64,000 nt of DNA from Spongilla lacustris (taxonomy: Eukaryota; Porifera; Demospongiae; Spongillida; Spongillidae): contig OX442416.1 in NCBI GenBank assembly GCA_949361645.1, forward strand, positions 4,254,629 to 4,318,628. The letters are read 5' to 3'. Within the stretch, counting starts at the first letter, position 1, and every line of letters starts with the position of its first letter. Positions 35,732-47,504 of this stretch are shown here, piece after piece. The translations under genes and the position numbers were made by a program. The notes under the pieces were generated by a model. That model ran no database searches, had not been told where the DNA came from, and saw nothing but the letters and a program-made list of their open reading frames with translations.

Positions 35732-35775
<44 letters not shown>

Positions 35776-36043
35776 TACACAGACACACACATCACAACAC
35801 TCATGGAATCGTACAATTGTATGCCACAATATTTGGCCTCATCACATCTTGCTACCACCTCCCTTGACCACACCCACCTGCTGGCTGCACTCCCTTGTGA
35901 GGTCTCCCTCCCCTTGCGGCCTCGAAGTACTCGGTGTAATTGTGTCCTCTGTATATGCTGTCCTCCATACTATATATGGAAAACAAACAATATTAACCTT
36001 AATTCTCCAGGTAATGATCCTACGCGTAGGACCAAAATTTAAA

Positions 36044-36710
36044 CATTTCTCCTAAATTCAAATGAAATTATTTTGCACCAATCTTTCTACTATTGTTTCA
36101 TGTGCCAATGCACTTATTTTACCAATTGTTAGATTATTTTTATACCACACCCTTGGTCCATAATATCTAAAACAACGGATGCGGTTCTTAAAAATGCATT
36201 ATGTAAAAAAATTCATAGTAGCAGAAAAAAGTATTACATGTGTCCCTTTTTACATATGTTTTATGGAGGTTGATGTGTGTGCTACTGTACAAATTGTCAG
36301 TATAGAAATTTTCCATGAAACATTTGTGGTACAACCATAGAAAGAAACATCATTTTTATGTCTCAATGCAATTTGCATATTTAGTTTATATTGCAATAAT
36401 TTCTCCTAAATTCAAATGAAACTATCTTGTACCCATATATCTACCATTGTTTCATGTGCCAATGCACTTATATTTTACCAATTGTTAGATTATTTTTATA
36501 CCACACCCTTGGTCCGTATTATCTAAAACAACAGATGCGATTCTTAAAAATGCATAATGGAAAAAAATTCATAGTTACAGAAAAATGTATGGCATGTGTT
36601 ACTTTTTAAATATGTTTTATGGAGGTTGATGTGTGTGCTACTGTATAAATTGTCAGCATAGAAATTTTCCATGAAACATTTGTGGTACAACCATAGAAAG
36701 AAACACGTCT
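36044..36710. repeat. Internal ~355-bp direct duplication in the piggyBac element
   Basis: TTTCTCCTAAATTCAAATGA begins both copies (about 36044 and 36400), and ACATTTGTGGTACAACCATA lies near the end of both. The copies are diverged by small changes, so the duplication predates or followed shortly after insertion. Confidence 0.92.
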
Positions 36711-37015
36711 CAAACAGAGATTTGCATATTTCGTTTATGTGTGTACTTCCCAGTCTTTTCTACAGGACAAAAGTTTTAGCTACACTGGACAAGTGCATTT
36801 CAACTTGATGATGGGGCAACCCTCAATTGCAACTGTTTGACATCTCTCTACGTTGATATTGTAATAGTATAATGTTACGTAAGTTTGTATCGAAATGTTT
36901 TCTTATTTATCAACAATATTTTGAATATATACTTTACTTTCAAAACACCACTTGAAGCCAATTACCACATGTACAGTCACACAATCATGTTTTCAATGTT
37001 GGTTTGTGCTAGGTT

Positions 37016-38065
37016 TTATGCAAACCCTAACATCTTTAGGTGAATTTTAAAACAGTCTCTTGTTGCTGGTTCACAACACCCGTATAGGTCATTGTCTTTC
37101 ACTCTAGAGCAACCAACACAGTAATATGATGATTTAGCAGAGCTTATTCTGCATTTACACTGCTTTCGTTCTCTGGTATCAGAATACGCTGGTGAGTGCT
37201 TTACAATTTCAAGGCGGTGACGAAAGACACTGAGTAATGTTCTCAAATCGATGTCTGGACGTCCCAAAGCGTTCACCAAAGCTTGCACCACTGTATATTG
37301 TGCCAGGCTGTAAACCTTCATCCCAATACACAGGGATGGCTCCCCTTTTAGGCTCACATGCCATCGCAAGTCGCAACCCAAGGTACTTAAAATTCACCTT
37401 TGGTAAGTGGAATATAGCTGTGTGTGAGCATGTTCACGTTTGTGTATTCCAAAGTTTTCCCAATTCCTCGAACAGGATAAAATTGATAAAATAATCCACT
37501 TCTTTCTTTGTTCCTATTCCCCTTTGAGCTTCTGGCCATCGAAATCTAGCACTGTGGACATTGTGTTTTGATCCAGGGTCAATTAGCAACTCTTTTCTTG
37601 GTGTCCATTGGCGCCCATCAGGTGACAGGGTAGGCCTGTTACCTTCAATGACGGCCGTATCATCACTATAAAAGTGTAAAACAATACGAATATCATCAGG
37701 GGGCGGGTGCTCAATTAGCGCACGGTACCAACCTCGAAACTTCTTCTACCTGCTCTGCACAGGACTCATCACTCTCCTCATCGCTATCATCATCAGTAGA
37801 TGCAGATTGCATGTCCATATCTTCTTCTTCACTTTCAGTACGCCTTTTATTACCCCTTGCCTCTACAAACCTCCTTGACTCTTCAAAAACGCTAGGTAAA
37901 CAAATACTCCGGCTTGATTCTGTTGTAGTGCTTGAATCCCTCCATTTTATAACAAATCTTTTGCTGTGGCATCTGCCAGATACCTGCTCAACCACTCCAA
38001 GCTTTCCAAGTGTTTTTTTTATTCTTCCCTACAATTGCAGTTCCAACTGCAATCGGCTTCGCCAT
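37016..38065 (-). pseudogene. piggyBac-like transposase, decayed and internally deleted
   Basis: Minus strand, ATG at 38065 (MAKPIAVGTA). A frameshift in an A-run follows, then an acidic N-terminal region (residues like SEEEDMDMQSASTDDDSDEE). A second frameshift leads into a segment with PPDDIRIVLHFYSDD, and a third leads into FKYLGLRLAMACEPKRGAIP, typical of the start of the DDE_Tnp_1_7 domain, followed by RHRFENI. The frame then jumps directly to the C-terminal Cys-rich zinc-finger region (CKCRISSAKSSYYCVGCSRV...CC). The central catalytic Asp-bearing part is missing, so it cannot be active. Confidence 0.85.
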
Positions 38066-38769
38066 TTTTAACTAAACCGCAGAGAAAGTCAATTTCATCA
38101 AATACCAAGTGATGGACTGCATGATAGATGCTATGATAGCAGTAGAAAGAATTATATTACAGTTCTATTACCATTGCACTATATTTTGAAGTATATTTAT
38201 GCCGTTAAAGCTGTTTCCAAAATCTATAATACAGAATCTAGTCACGTCCTACGCGTAGGACGCTAATCCTACGCGTAGGACGACGGGAGATTAAAGGTTA
38301 ATTAATCATCATACAACAGACTATGAGTTTTGCAGCATAGTCGGAGGACATGAATCACCATGGCAACTAGACACTGTAGATATACAAATAAAAATTTATT
38401 CTGGAGAATAATGCTGATATTGGTGTCTTTACAGGGTTAAAACTGGTGTCACTAAAGGGCTAATATCACTGTATCTGACTGGCCTATAAAGGTTTACAGC
38501 AAGTGGTGACCAGTGCCCAGACCTGGTTCAAATTCTGTGCCTTCTCCATGATTCCCCGCTGGTCCCTGTTCTGTTCTGTCTCCATCTCCAAGGTGAGGGT
38601 GGCCTCCATGTCATGCCTCCCTCTCAGACTGGTATGTGTGGGTCACCTTGCTGAGTTTGTCCTTATCTTTGTCACTGAACACTCTGAGCCTCCTCTGATG
38701 AAGGAAAGTGGAAGGAGAGGATCATGGAAGGAGGGAAGAGGCGAGGGAGGGAGAGAGGGAGGGAGGAGG

Positions 38770-39286
38770 GAGAGAGGGAGGGAGGGAGGGGGAGGGAGGG
38801 AGGGAGGGAGGGAGGGAGGGAGGGAGGGAGGGAGGGAGGGAGGGAGGGAGGGAGGGAGGGAGGGAGGGAGGGAGGGAGGGAGGGAGGGAGGGAGGGAGGG
38901 AGGGAGGGAGGGAGGGAGGGAGGGAGGGAGGGAGGGAGGGAGGGAGGGAGGGAGGGAGGGAGGGAGGGAGGGAGGGAGGGAGGGAGGGAGGGAGGGAGGG
39001 AGGGAGGGAGGGAGGGAGGGAGGGAGGGAGGGAGGGAGGGAGGGAGGGAGGGAGGGAGGGAGGGAGGGAGGGAGGGAGGGAGGGAGGGAGGGAGGGAGGG
39101 AGGGAGGGAGGGAGGGAGGGAGGGAGGGAGGGAGGGAGGGAGGGAGGGAGGGAGGGAGGGAGGGAGGGAGGGAGGGAGGGAGGGAGGGAGGGAGGGAGGG
39201 AGGGAGGGAGGGAGGGAGGGAGGGAGGGAGGGAGGGAGGGAGGGAGGGAGGGAGGGAGGGAGGGAGGGAGGGAGGGAGGGAGGGAG
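38770..39286. repeat. (GGGA)n microsatellite, unit 3
   Basis: About 520 bp, with AGAGGGAGG interruptions at the left end only. Confidence 0.96.
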
Positions 39287-39424
39287 TGGGTAAATAGGCC
39301 AACCCTGCAAAGCTAAGCTTACCATTGGTGAGCATTGATAGCTGGAATTTGAGCTGTGTACTGTGGAAAACAAGGCAGAATGTCATCAAAAATAGCCAAT
39401 TACTTTCATGTGCATTAGCACAAG

Positions 39425-39605
39425 GTAAAGGTTGGCATACACAGGGCGACTACCTGTTGATTTGTCGCATGCAGCTCAAATGAATATAGGGTAAAAGTTC
39501 GTAATTGTTTAGTTTACTGATGGGTTGCGGAACATTTGTCCATATTCATTTGAGTTGCATGCGACAAATCGACTAGACGCCCAGGCCGTGTATGCCGACC
39601 TTAAC
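39425..39605. repeat. Inverted-repeat insertion in unit 3
   Basis: AAGGTTGGCATACACAGGGC...GATTTGTCGCATGC at the left is mirrored by GCATGCGACAAATCGAC...CGTGTATGCCGACCTTAA at the right. This gives about 180 bp with ~55-bp arms, absent from units 1 and 2. It is probably a MITE; the TIR starts near GGTYGGCATACAC. Confidence 0.75.
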
Positions 39606-41109
39606 ACAACAACACACAGGAACTGATTCTTAGCATACATATACATGTACATACTGACATACATGCACAGAGAGAGGGGGAGAGAGGATTCATAGCCACT
39701 CACACAACAACACGCAAACACAGTCACGCATACACACTCACACACATGCTCACACACATAATCACATACACAATCACACGCACTCACAACATGCTCACAC
39801 ACACAATCACACACACACACACACTGGCAGCTGTGGGGTATCTGCCATAGGATTGGTGCTTGCTATATGGGGTACTTGCCATACGACCAGTTAACTCCAT
39901 AGCTTCTTGCCATTGGGACCACTCCAACTCCATACACTGTAGCTATTAGGTGCACGTGTCTGCCATAGATTTGAGTTCATAGCTGTTAACTGTGTGATTT
40001 TCCATGCATCGCTTATTGCCATAGAGTCTACTCTATTCGACCATACATGGGGTATTCCGTAGCTGCCTGCCGTAGCTGTCTGCAATAGGGTCCGTGCACT
40101 CCCGTACCTCCGTTAGCGTAGCAGTTAGCTGTGACCTGTAGGCTTCAGTTCTGCCATAGAATCCAGTCCATAGCTGAACAAGCAACATTAGTTCCATAGC
40201 TTATTGGTCCACACCGCACTAGTACGGTATTTGTTTGCTAGCTGTCGGCTATTCCGTAGCGTTGTCTGCCATATGTCACTATAGGGTCCACTCCATACTG
40301 TACTCAGTGTTCTGTAGCTGTTAGCTGTGAGGTACTCCATATACCGTAATACCCAGTATTCCATAGCCATAGGGTCCACAGGCAGACTTCCAGGTCTGTC
40401 CCATCCTCATGGGATTGATCTTCGATATCGTCGTCTTCGTATACTGTTCGAAATCATCCGAACCAAAAGCGATGAGCAGGCCCAGTAAATAGCGGTTAAT
40501 AAGTTATTTTTAAATCGCATGCATGTTAAGTTGTTGTGTACATTGTAGTGGTGGGTGGGGTAGTAGTTATAGACGTCAATACGTACATGTACATATTATC
40601 ATTAACTACATGTACTTACAAAACAGCTCGGTCTGGGCACGGCTAACTGACGAAAGAGTAGCACGTGATATTATTCGTTTTGAATGTGGGGTGTATCTCA
40701 CTAACCATTCAAGGGAAGAGCGATTTGAAGGCCCTAAGCTCTGAAAAAATTATGATAAATACGGGGATTGATTACTCTCATGTAATCCGCGAGCAGGTAA
40801 GGAAAATTTCATTTGGTTTGGAAACTATTGATGCCTGAATAAGGAAATGAGATAAAAATGAATGGATATTGGAAACCTTGCATAATTAATGTGGAAGTGC
40901 GGATATAGGTACCTAAGTTGCGAAAAACTACACAAAATATGTCAACTAGTCCCCACATTGCAAATCCGAGAGCAGGTAGTCAATATAAATTTTTTTTCTG
41001 CAGTTAGCTGCAGTTTTCTGAATGCGTCCATACATTTTCTATGGACATTGAATTACGCAATGACCGAATACCGCGTAATCCTTTTGACCGCCAATTTCTC
41101 GATATGACA

Positions 41110-41235
41110 CGTCACAGAGGCACACACACATCACACATGGGCATCACACAGAGGCACACATCAAACAGTCACACAGGCACACATCACACAGAGGCACACA
41201 CACCACAGAGGCGCACACATCACACAGAAGCACAC
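41110..41235. repeat. CACACAGAGG tandem repeat
   Basis: Related to the 26005-26175 array and adjacent to the right edge of unit 3. Confidence 0.8.
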
Positions 41236-41239
41236 ATGT

Positions 41240-42420
41240 CACACCATGGCCAGAAATTGCATGCCTTCATTACTAATTCCTGACGCGTTATGACGTTTTT
41301 CCCGTTTCATTACCGTGCACGCGTCCATTGAAATGTATGGAGGACGACACTCTTTTGATCACTGTCACTCAGAAAAAGATGCCCATGACAAGGAAAAAGA
41401 ACTTTATGATGATAAGGATCATAAGGTATACCTCTGTCGTTAAATAAAAACATTAGCCCTCTTCCTGACGCTTCCTCATCAGAATTTCAGTGTTTCCATA
41501 GACATGTATGGATTTTGATTTTTTAAATGAGGTTTTTTCAAGACATTTATGCTTCCTGACGAAAATCCAAGCTAGATATCAAAAAGGAAAGACTAACTGC
41601 TGTTAGTAAAACCATTAGGGCTGGAGTGTGACATATTCTAACGTTCATGACCCTTTTACCCTCGCTTCCCTGATCACTTTTATCATTATGGTTCATATGT
41701 CTTTGTAAATACCAATATTCAATAATAAATCGACAAACGCCGCGTGCGTGCCCTGCCGCGATGAAGGTTTTCAAACATGATGGCACAAATCACCGACCAC
41801 GGTATGAATCCTAGCAACGAACGTTCGATACTTGATAGCTTGTTACACATGTGCGTCTGATTTCGACTGTTGTGCGTGTGCATGGGTGGCAGTATAGATG
41901 CGATTGTACTTTTTTTTTGGTAGTAGGCCTACTCGGCTGCTCCAACATTCTTTTTAAGCCCTATAGCTGTAGGGCGCGATCATGTTCGGAGTGTTTTAGC
42001 TACCTATATGTACATGTACATGGATTCTACAACGGCTTGCATTGTTTTGGTTGCGTTGGTTTTAAACGATTCGATTCCGGCTTACTCACCTATATTGCTA
42101 ATTCTACCACAAGGAGTTCGTGGATGTAATCCCTATAGCAAAGCCACATTTTTGCACCTGTTCTACCTTCAGTAATATTTGTAAAGATGGGCATGTCCTT
42201 ACGTGCAAACCTGACGCCATATTTTTGTTCTATTTTTGTTGTTGCAACTAATAGTACTTACGTATCTGTATCTGTGCGTGTCTATATATTTTTTTCATCT
42301 CTGCAGAATGAAAACTACCAATACAGCAAAAAAACCCGTTCCACAGAGACGAACCTTATAAGGATATATCACGTGAGGAATACATGCGGTAACAACCTAC
42401 TTTTTTTACTATAGCCACAT
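41240..42420. other. No gene recognised
   Basis: Unassigned sequence. Frames at 41851 and 42187 lack recognisable motifs. Confidence 0.4.
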
Positions 42421-42439
42421 GGGGAAGGTGGATAGGGTG

Positions 42440-42790
42440 ACAGCCTTGTGAAGGTGGAGGGAGGTAGTTTTGTGAAGGTGGAGGGAGGTAGTTTTGTGAA
42501 GGTGGATGGAAGTAGTTTTGTGAAGGTGGAGGGAGGTAGCCTTGTGAAGGTGGAGGGAGGTAGTTTTGTGAAGGTGGAGGGAGGTAGTTTTGTGAAGGTG
42601 GAGGGAGGTAGTTTTGTGAAGGTGAAGGGAGGTAGTTTTGTGAAGGTGGTTTTGTGAAGGTGGAGGGAGGTAGTTTTGTGAAGGTGGAGGGAGGTAGTTT
42701 TGTGAAGGTGGAGGGAGGTAGCCTTGTGAGATAGCCTTGTGGAGGTAGAGGAGAGAGTGCCTTGTGAAGGCGGATGGGAGATATCCTTGT
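42440..42790. repeat. 24-bp minisatellite
   Basis: About 14 copies of GTGAAGGTGGAGGGAGGTAG TTTT. Because 24 is a multiple of 3, the plus frame (42448-42657) is an open 8-residue repeat, VEGGSFVK. No start context, signal or flanking exon supports a protein. Confidence 0.92.
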
Positions 42791-42799
42791 GGAACAGTT

Positions 42800-43430
42800 G
42801 GGAAAAGATAATACATGTACATGTAGGCCCTTCTCCCTAGAGATGAGAGGCAGCCACTGGGATATGAATCAAATTAAGTTTAAAGGTTTCTGATGTAGGG
42901 TACAGTTAGAAGGAGATAGATCTATGTGTTACATGCATGTAGATGTAGGACCAAAGAATAATTGTTTAAAGTGGCTACAATTGTCACATCCTGTGATGTC
43001 CACCTTTATTAGTTTGGTTAGAAAAACTCCTTGGTTTGGTTGTACACATAGCACAGACACCAATTGTCTGCCAGGAGAGGAGGCTTACCTACATGACCAC
43101 CTGGTATGGACCAGGGACTGGACACAAAGTTTTGCATCTCATGGACTGTGCCAGCCGCCCTTCCAACATGCACTTGGTGAAAAACTTCAGCAACAACTTA
43201 ACAATGGAAGGCTTTATGTGGTCTAGCTATATGTACATGGCTCTGCAGATGTATGCAATAGGTAATGTAACAGTTGTGGTGTGGCATTTATATTTATTTG
43301 GTTATGTATTGGTTGTGTATGTGTGTGATAAATGTGGAAAGTTCAGAAGGTATTACATGTACCTGTACTAACAGAGAATGTAGCTGACTCAAAATCTTTG
43401 TGGTCACCTATTTAATTAGGGTGGTGGCAT
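42800..43430. other. No confident gene
   Basis: Plus-strand frames at 42924-43226 and 43036-43371 overlap. The second includes CQERRLTYMTTWYGPGTGHK and ends near a GTAATG donor-like site, so a partial exon is possible but not shown. Confidence 0.25.
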
Positions 43431-43432
43431 GT

Positions 43433-44843
43433 CACAGTGCCAAAACGTTGTTTTCCAGCTATGTATAATGCGTGTATACTGCTTGTATACACGCGTTTTA
43501 CGTGAATCTAAACATGCTGCTTACACCGGTGGATAACGTGTGGAAGGAGACTGACATCCGATCGGGTGTAATGTTGGTGGATAGCACTATGTATACAACC
43601 GCGTATGACGCGAGGATACCATGAGTAAACGCGCATATAACGGGTGGATAACAAGCCTTTTTTTGGTACAGTGCAGGCTATAATCAACCAGTATAACTCC
43701 GTAATGCTTGAGCACAGGCATGCCTTCCGTTTATCACCGCATATTGTCCCATAACCATTATTAATATTGCAAGTTATCTTGTGTGATATCGAAACGAATA
43801 CAGTACAGATGAAATCAGGTATAAAAGATAGAAGTTCTCAGTCTTTTCCAGCTCAGTCAAAGTGGCTGCATGAACGTTGCCAAATGTATCTTCTTTTTTT
43901 CTTTCTGTACTCCTCTTTGTGCCCGCTTGGCTGCTTGCTTCCTGCATGTTTGCCTTCGCCGCCTCTTATGTTGTTCATATATGCTCCCCGGTCAGAGATG
44001 CTAGATGAAAGAAAAGATGTTAACGTAGCTGCATGCCTATACAAATAAATCTTGCCATACCATGTTGATTTGCTGTTTTGTCCGTCCTCTTTAATTTGCT
44101 GAGAGCGGATTGTGAATGCTGCTGCATGGGGCAGTTTGTTTAACTTCACTCTGTAAGCGACTTACTGTTTGCTGTTTAAACCTTTTGCAGCAATGACTTA
44201 CGATTTCATCCTGCAAATACACATTGATGTATTAAATCGCGCATGCACATGCGTGAAACAGCCTGTAACAATAAAGGATCCAAACCTTTGTCTTACCGGT
44301 GCACTATCTTCTATATATCGGGTGTAAGCTCTATACCGCAGTTTTCCACGCTACAAAGCACGAAATACAACGGTCAATAAACAATATCTTATCTTACTTA
44401 CCAATCATTATACCGGCCCACACAAGTACAAATACTTCGATGAGTCCATTGCACTAGCAGCTAGTCCAGCGAATCGATACTGACATCTTAGCTTCTTTGA
44501 TGACCGCTGTAAATGAATGGAAGTTGCCAGCTGCCACCGCGTGATCGATCCACGTGATTTCATAGTGATCATCGCATATTTCACACCTGTATGCGTACAC
44601 TCGTTTTCCGCTTAATGTCTCACGCGTTATACAATCGTTGTGTATAACAAGTGTATGCAGAATGTAAACTCACGTTATACACGATGTGCATCGTGCGTTA
44701 TACAGCTATTGTGTATAGCAAGAGTAACAGAGTAGATACGCTCGTTATGCATTCGAAGTATACACCGCGTATCCTCCATAACAGTAAAACACGCGTACAC
44801 CGGGTTGAATACACCCTGTGGATAATTTTGATTTGGCACTGTG
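43433..44843. mobile_element. EnSpm/CACTA-like non-autonomous element, 1,411 bp
   Basis: The left end is CACAGTGCCAAAACG; the right end read inward is CACAGTGCCAAATC. The flanking direct repeat is TGT (43430-43432 and 44844-44846). A CAC start plus 3-bp target duplication fits EnSpm-like elements. Both subterminal regions are packed with short GTTATACAC/GTGTATAAC words in both orientations, as is typical of that group. No transposase is visible inside. Confidence 0.7.
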
Positions 44844-44974
44844 TGTGGTCATTAGTTATGGCTGTTATGTAAACGTTTCACATGCATGGCCCTCTGGACT
44901 AGTAGGTTCTACCTAGCATCCTTGCCATTGTGTATGAGTCATGATCACCAGCCTTCATGCCATCGGCCATCGAT

Positions 44975-45165
44975 CTGTGTTTGTGTATTTGTATGTACAT
45001 GTGTGTGTATGTGTGTGTGTGTATTTGCATGTACATGTGTGTGTGTGTGTGTGTATTTGCATGTACATGTGTGTGTATGTATGTGTGTGTGTATTTGCAT
45101 GTACATGTGTGTGTGTGTATTTGCATGTACATGTGTATGTGTGTGTGTGTATTTGCGTGCATGGT
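44975..45165. repeat. Tandem GT/TACATG repeat
   Basis: About five copies of TATTTGCATGTACATGTGTG plus a variable GT run. The translations in several frames are artefacts. Confidence 0.9.
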
Positions 45166-45239
45166 ATTTGCATTTGGGTGTGGGTGCATGTGCATTTCCT
45201 TCCAGCCGCTCAATCATAAAAAAGTAGAACACACGGCAT

Positions 45240-46660
45240 AACAAACACACACATCTCAGGCCAACTGCTGAATACGTTTACGGCTGTTCATCCTTCTTGT
45301 ATACCCTAGCCATAATTCCGGCGGAGCTGGATAGAAATGAGTACAGGACTTAACCTCGTAGCAGATATTGGGTCTGATTGGGTCTGGGAACGAGACTGCT
45401 ATGGAGTGAGCGCGAGCGACCTTGCCTGCCAATTGATCCATATACAGTCATTAATCGACGATATACAGTATAATAGGGCCAGGACACAGTGGAGAGTCCA
45501 GCTGTGAATATCCGCCGCCATGCATATGTTAATTCTTTAGCTAGTGGAAGGCAATATCCTTAACACTTCTAGTATGTTATCAAAAACAAGCCAGTCATCG
45601 TGGTCAACGTCAGAGCGATGCACATGCAGATAGATATATATATACAATACATATAATTATATAATAATATAGGGACGGAATCGCCCATGCATCTTAACGA
45701 GCGAGTCTCGTAGTCACACCTATATATCATTTTATGTAGTAGCTACTCCACAGCAGCGGTTCTATTGGGCTCGACCTTCGCGTTATGGGGGTTTCAAGCC
45801 TATCCAGTTGAAGTTCGATGTTGTACGTCTGGCTAGCGAGACTAGCGTATACCAAAGAATTAGATTGATAGCGAGTGTAGAGCTATTACATTGTATATCC
45901 ACAATACTATCAGATGGGTACAAATCTTGGTATAGGCCTACCCGACCCTCCGCCAAAAGGCTACGCCCAACTACTATACAATGGATCAAAATGGTTAAAT
46001 AACAGATCACGTGACCTCCAGAATGCATCCAATGGCAGGGGCACGAGTACAACTTGAGTTGCGCATGCGTATGCTTAGATCACTAAAATCGACGATAGCT
46101 GTAGTTTGGAAGGATTTTATGTAACAGCGATGCCTATTCCTAACTTCCCTGCCATGCAGACATACAATGCATTTATTAAAAGACAATAACAATAATATAT
46201 TTTAATAAATTAATTTAGCAGTTTTAATAACGTGATAAATCTCTAAAGTACTTAGTGAGTTTAATGGTGCAATTAGATTTTTTTTATCACAATCGTACGC
46301 CGAGTTATTCATTGATGTCCACAATTTCTGGACATGCAGAGGCACACATACATGTATCACACAGAGGCATACATCAAACAGAACCGCTTATATAAACTAT
46401 ACATGTATGTCATCCCTTTTTACCTTTCAACGTATATCTCGAGGGATAGCTACGCATATATATACATGTAGGTCTGCACGTTTACGATGATACATACCTT
46501 CCGCAGAAAGCTGCTGTTTAGCTTTATACTATCATCTTTGGATCACGACTCTACTAACATTTGGTGTAGATCTATACACGCATTCCCCGCAGTGGTGACA
46601 GTAACCAAATATCTATCCAGTAACGTCTCTTGCCGCTCATTATTTGAATTCGGACAGATT
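45240..46660. other. No gene recognised; MULE-related end at about 45365-45395
   Basis: GGGTCTGGGAACGAGACT resembles the terminus of the 797-bp MULE-like element. The remainder is unassigned AT-rich sequence. Confidence 0.4.
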
Positions 46661-46669
46661 GACGAGTAT

Positions 46670-46687
46670 CACGTGACCCTGACGTCA
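46670..46687. promoter_or_regulatory. E-box CACGTG followed by palindromic CRE TGACGTCA
   Basis: CACGTG is at 46670-46675 and TGACGTCA at 46680-46687, in a CpG-rich patch (46660-46860) about 820 bp upstream of the 310-residue gene. These are consensus sites for bHLH and CREB/ATF factors. A GTGAGT donor near 46861 and an AACAG acceptor near 47480 would allow a 5' UTR intron linking this patch to the gene. This linkage is inferred. Confidence 0.4.
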
Positions 46688-47504
46688 AATTATAATCATA
46701 CGCGCGGCACCGTACGGTAGCGTTCGTCGATTACCGTTCGAAAATACACGGGTAACGTCACTAAACGTCTCCGTGAAATTTACGTGGAAGTCCGTCTTGA
46801 TCGAAAGAGACGGGGCACCGTTGCAACCCGCGTCTCCGGATAGCGGTTTCGCTGTGTCAAGTGAGTGTTTTAAGAATCTAGGGAATGGCTAATCGCGATA
46901 TGGAAATCAACGAGGCACACAAAATAACGCCGTATGCTGGCTTACATTTAGATACCAATAGTGTATCGGGCAACCCCTTTTGTTCTGTATTCTAGCAATA
47001 AAGTCCTAAATACCTTGCAAACAACTTTACAAAGCGCGCGTCTTCTTAAGCACTCGTAGAGAAATCCTAAATACTGTGACAATTATCGACGAAATTTAGA
47101 TCACCAGTTTCCGCCTACACAAACGCAATTTATTAAAGTACCTAACATTGTAGCTTCATCTTGCAATGAAAAATAACCATATAACAGTCACTGTCATCTT
47201 TGAAATGATGGTTGTCAAAACAGCTACCTGTGAGGAATAGTAGGTATTAGAAGTTAAGCAGTTCATTAAAACAATTAATTGAATTCAATTATTAGCCTTC
47301 AGTTGCGCTGAGGTGGAGCTTATTGCATATAAGCAAAGTTCTAATTATACGCTTTTAGACACACGTAAATATCATATAGAGTATCCTGGGGGTATCCCCC
47401 TTACTTCAATTGATGAATTAAAAAATTCTGTTCTGTTTATAATTATAAATACACGAATGATTTCGATATAACGTTAACAGTTTAACAAATCAATTGCAAT
47501 CAAC

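Larger units (their letters stand above)
35997..38297. mobile_element. piggyBac-type transposon, 2,301 bp, TTAA target duplication
   Basis: TTAA lies at 35993-35996 and 38298-38301. The ends read inward are CCTTAATTCTCCAG and CCTTTAATCTCCCG, and both ends carry the palindrome CCTACGCGTAGG. Units 1 and 2 show the empty site AATATTAATTAATC at 13555, 16404 and 22636, which confirms the boundaries to the base. Inside are a decayed minus-strand transposase and a ~355-bp direct duplication. Confidence 0.95.
34868..38694 (-). pseudogene. RNF113-like gene fragment, unit 3
   Basis: Minus strand. Exon 1 is 38523-38694 (172 nt), exon 2 is 35878-35969 (SIYRGHNYTEYFEAA) and exon 3 is 34868-34953. Exon 3 keeps the canonical CGFG end and a good GTAGGT donor, unlike the other units, but at 86 nt it has 2 extra bases before [16 protein letters not shown] and is frameshifted. 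The 2.3-kb piggyBac element sits in the intron between exons 1 and 2. The RING and final zinc ligands are absent; satellite DNA follows exon 3. Confidence 0.78.
32698..41105. repeat. RNF113-fragment segmental unit 3
   Basis: Starts GGGTATGTTTATTTTAAGTC and ends TTTCTCGATATG. It has the same order of landmarks as units 1 and 2, lengthened by a piggyBac insertion (35997-38297). Confidence 0.9.

Noticed and set aside
42448..42657. Octapeptide-repeat protein (VEGGSFVK)
   Set aside because: The open frame follows from the 24-bp repeat length; no signal peptide, flanking exon or conserved context.
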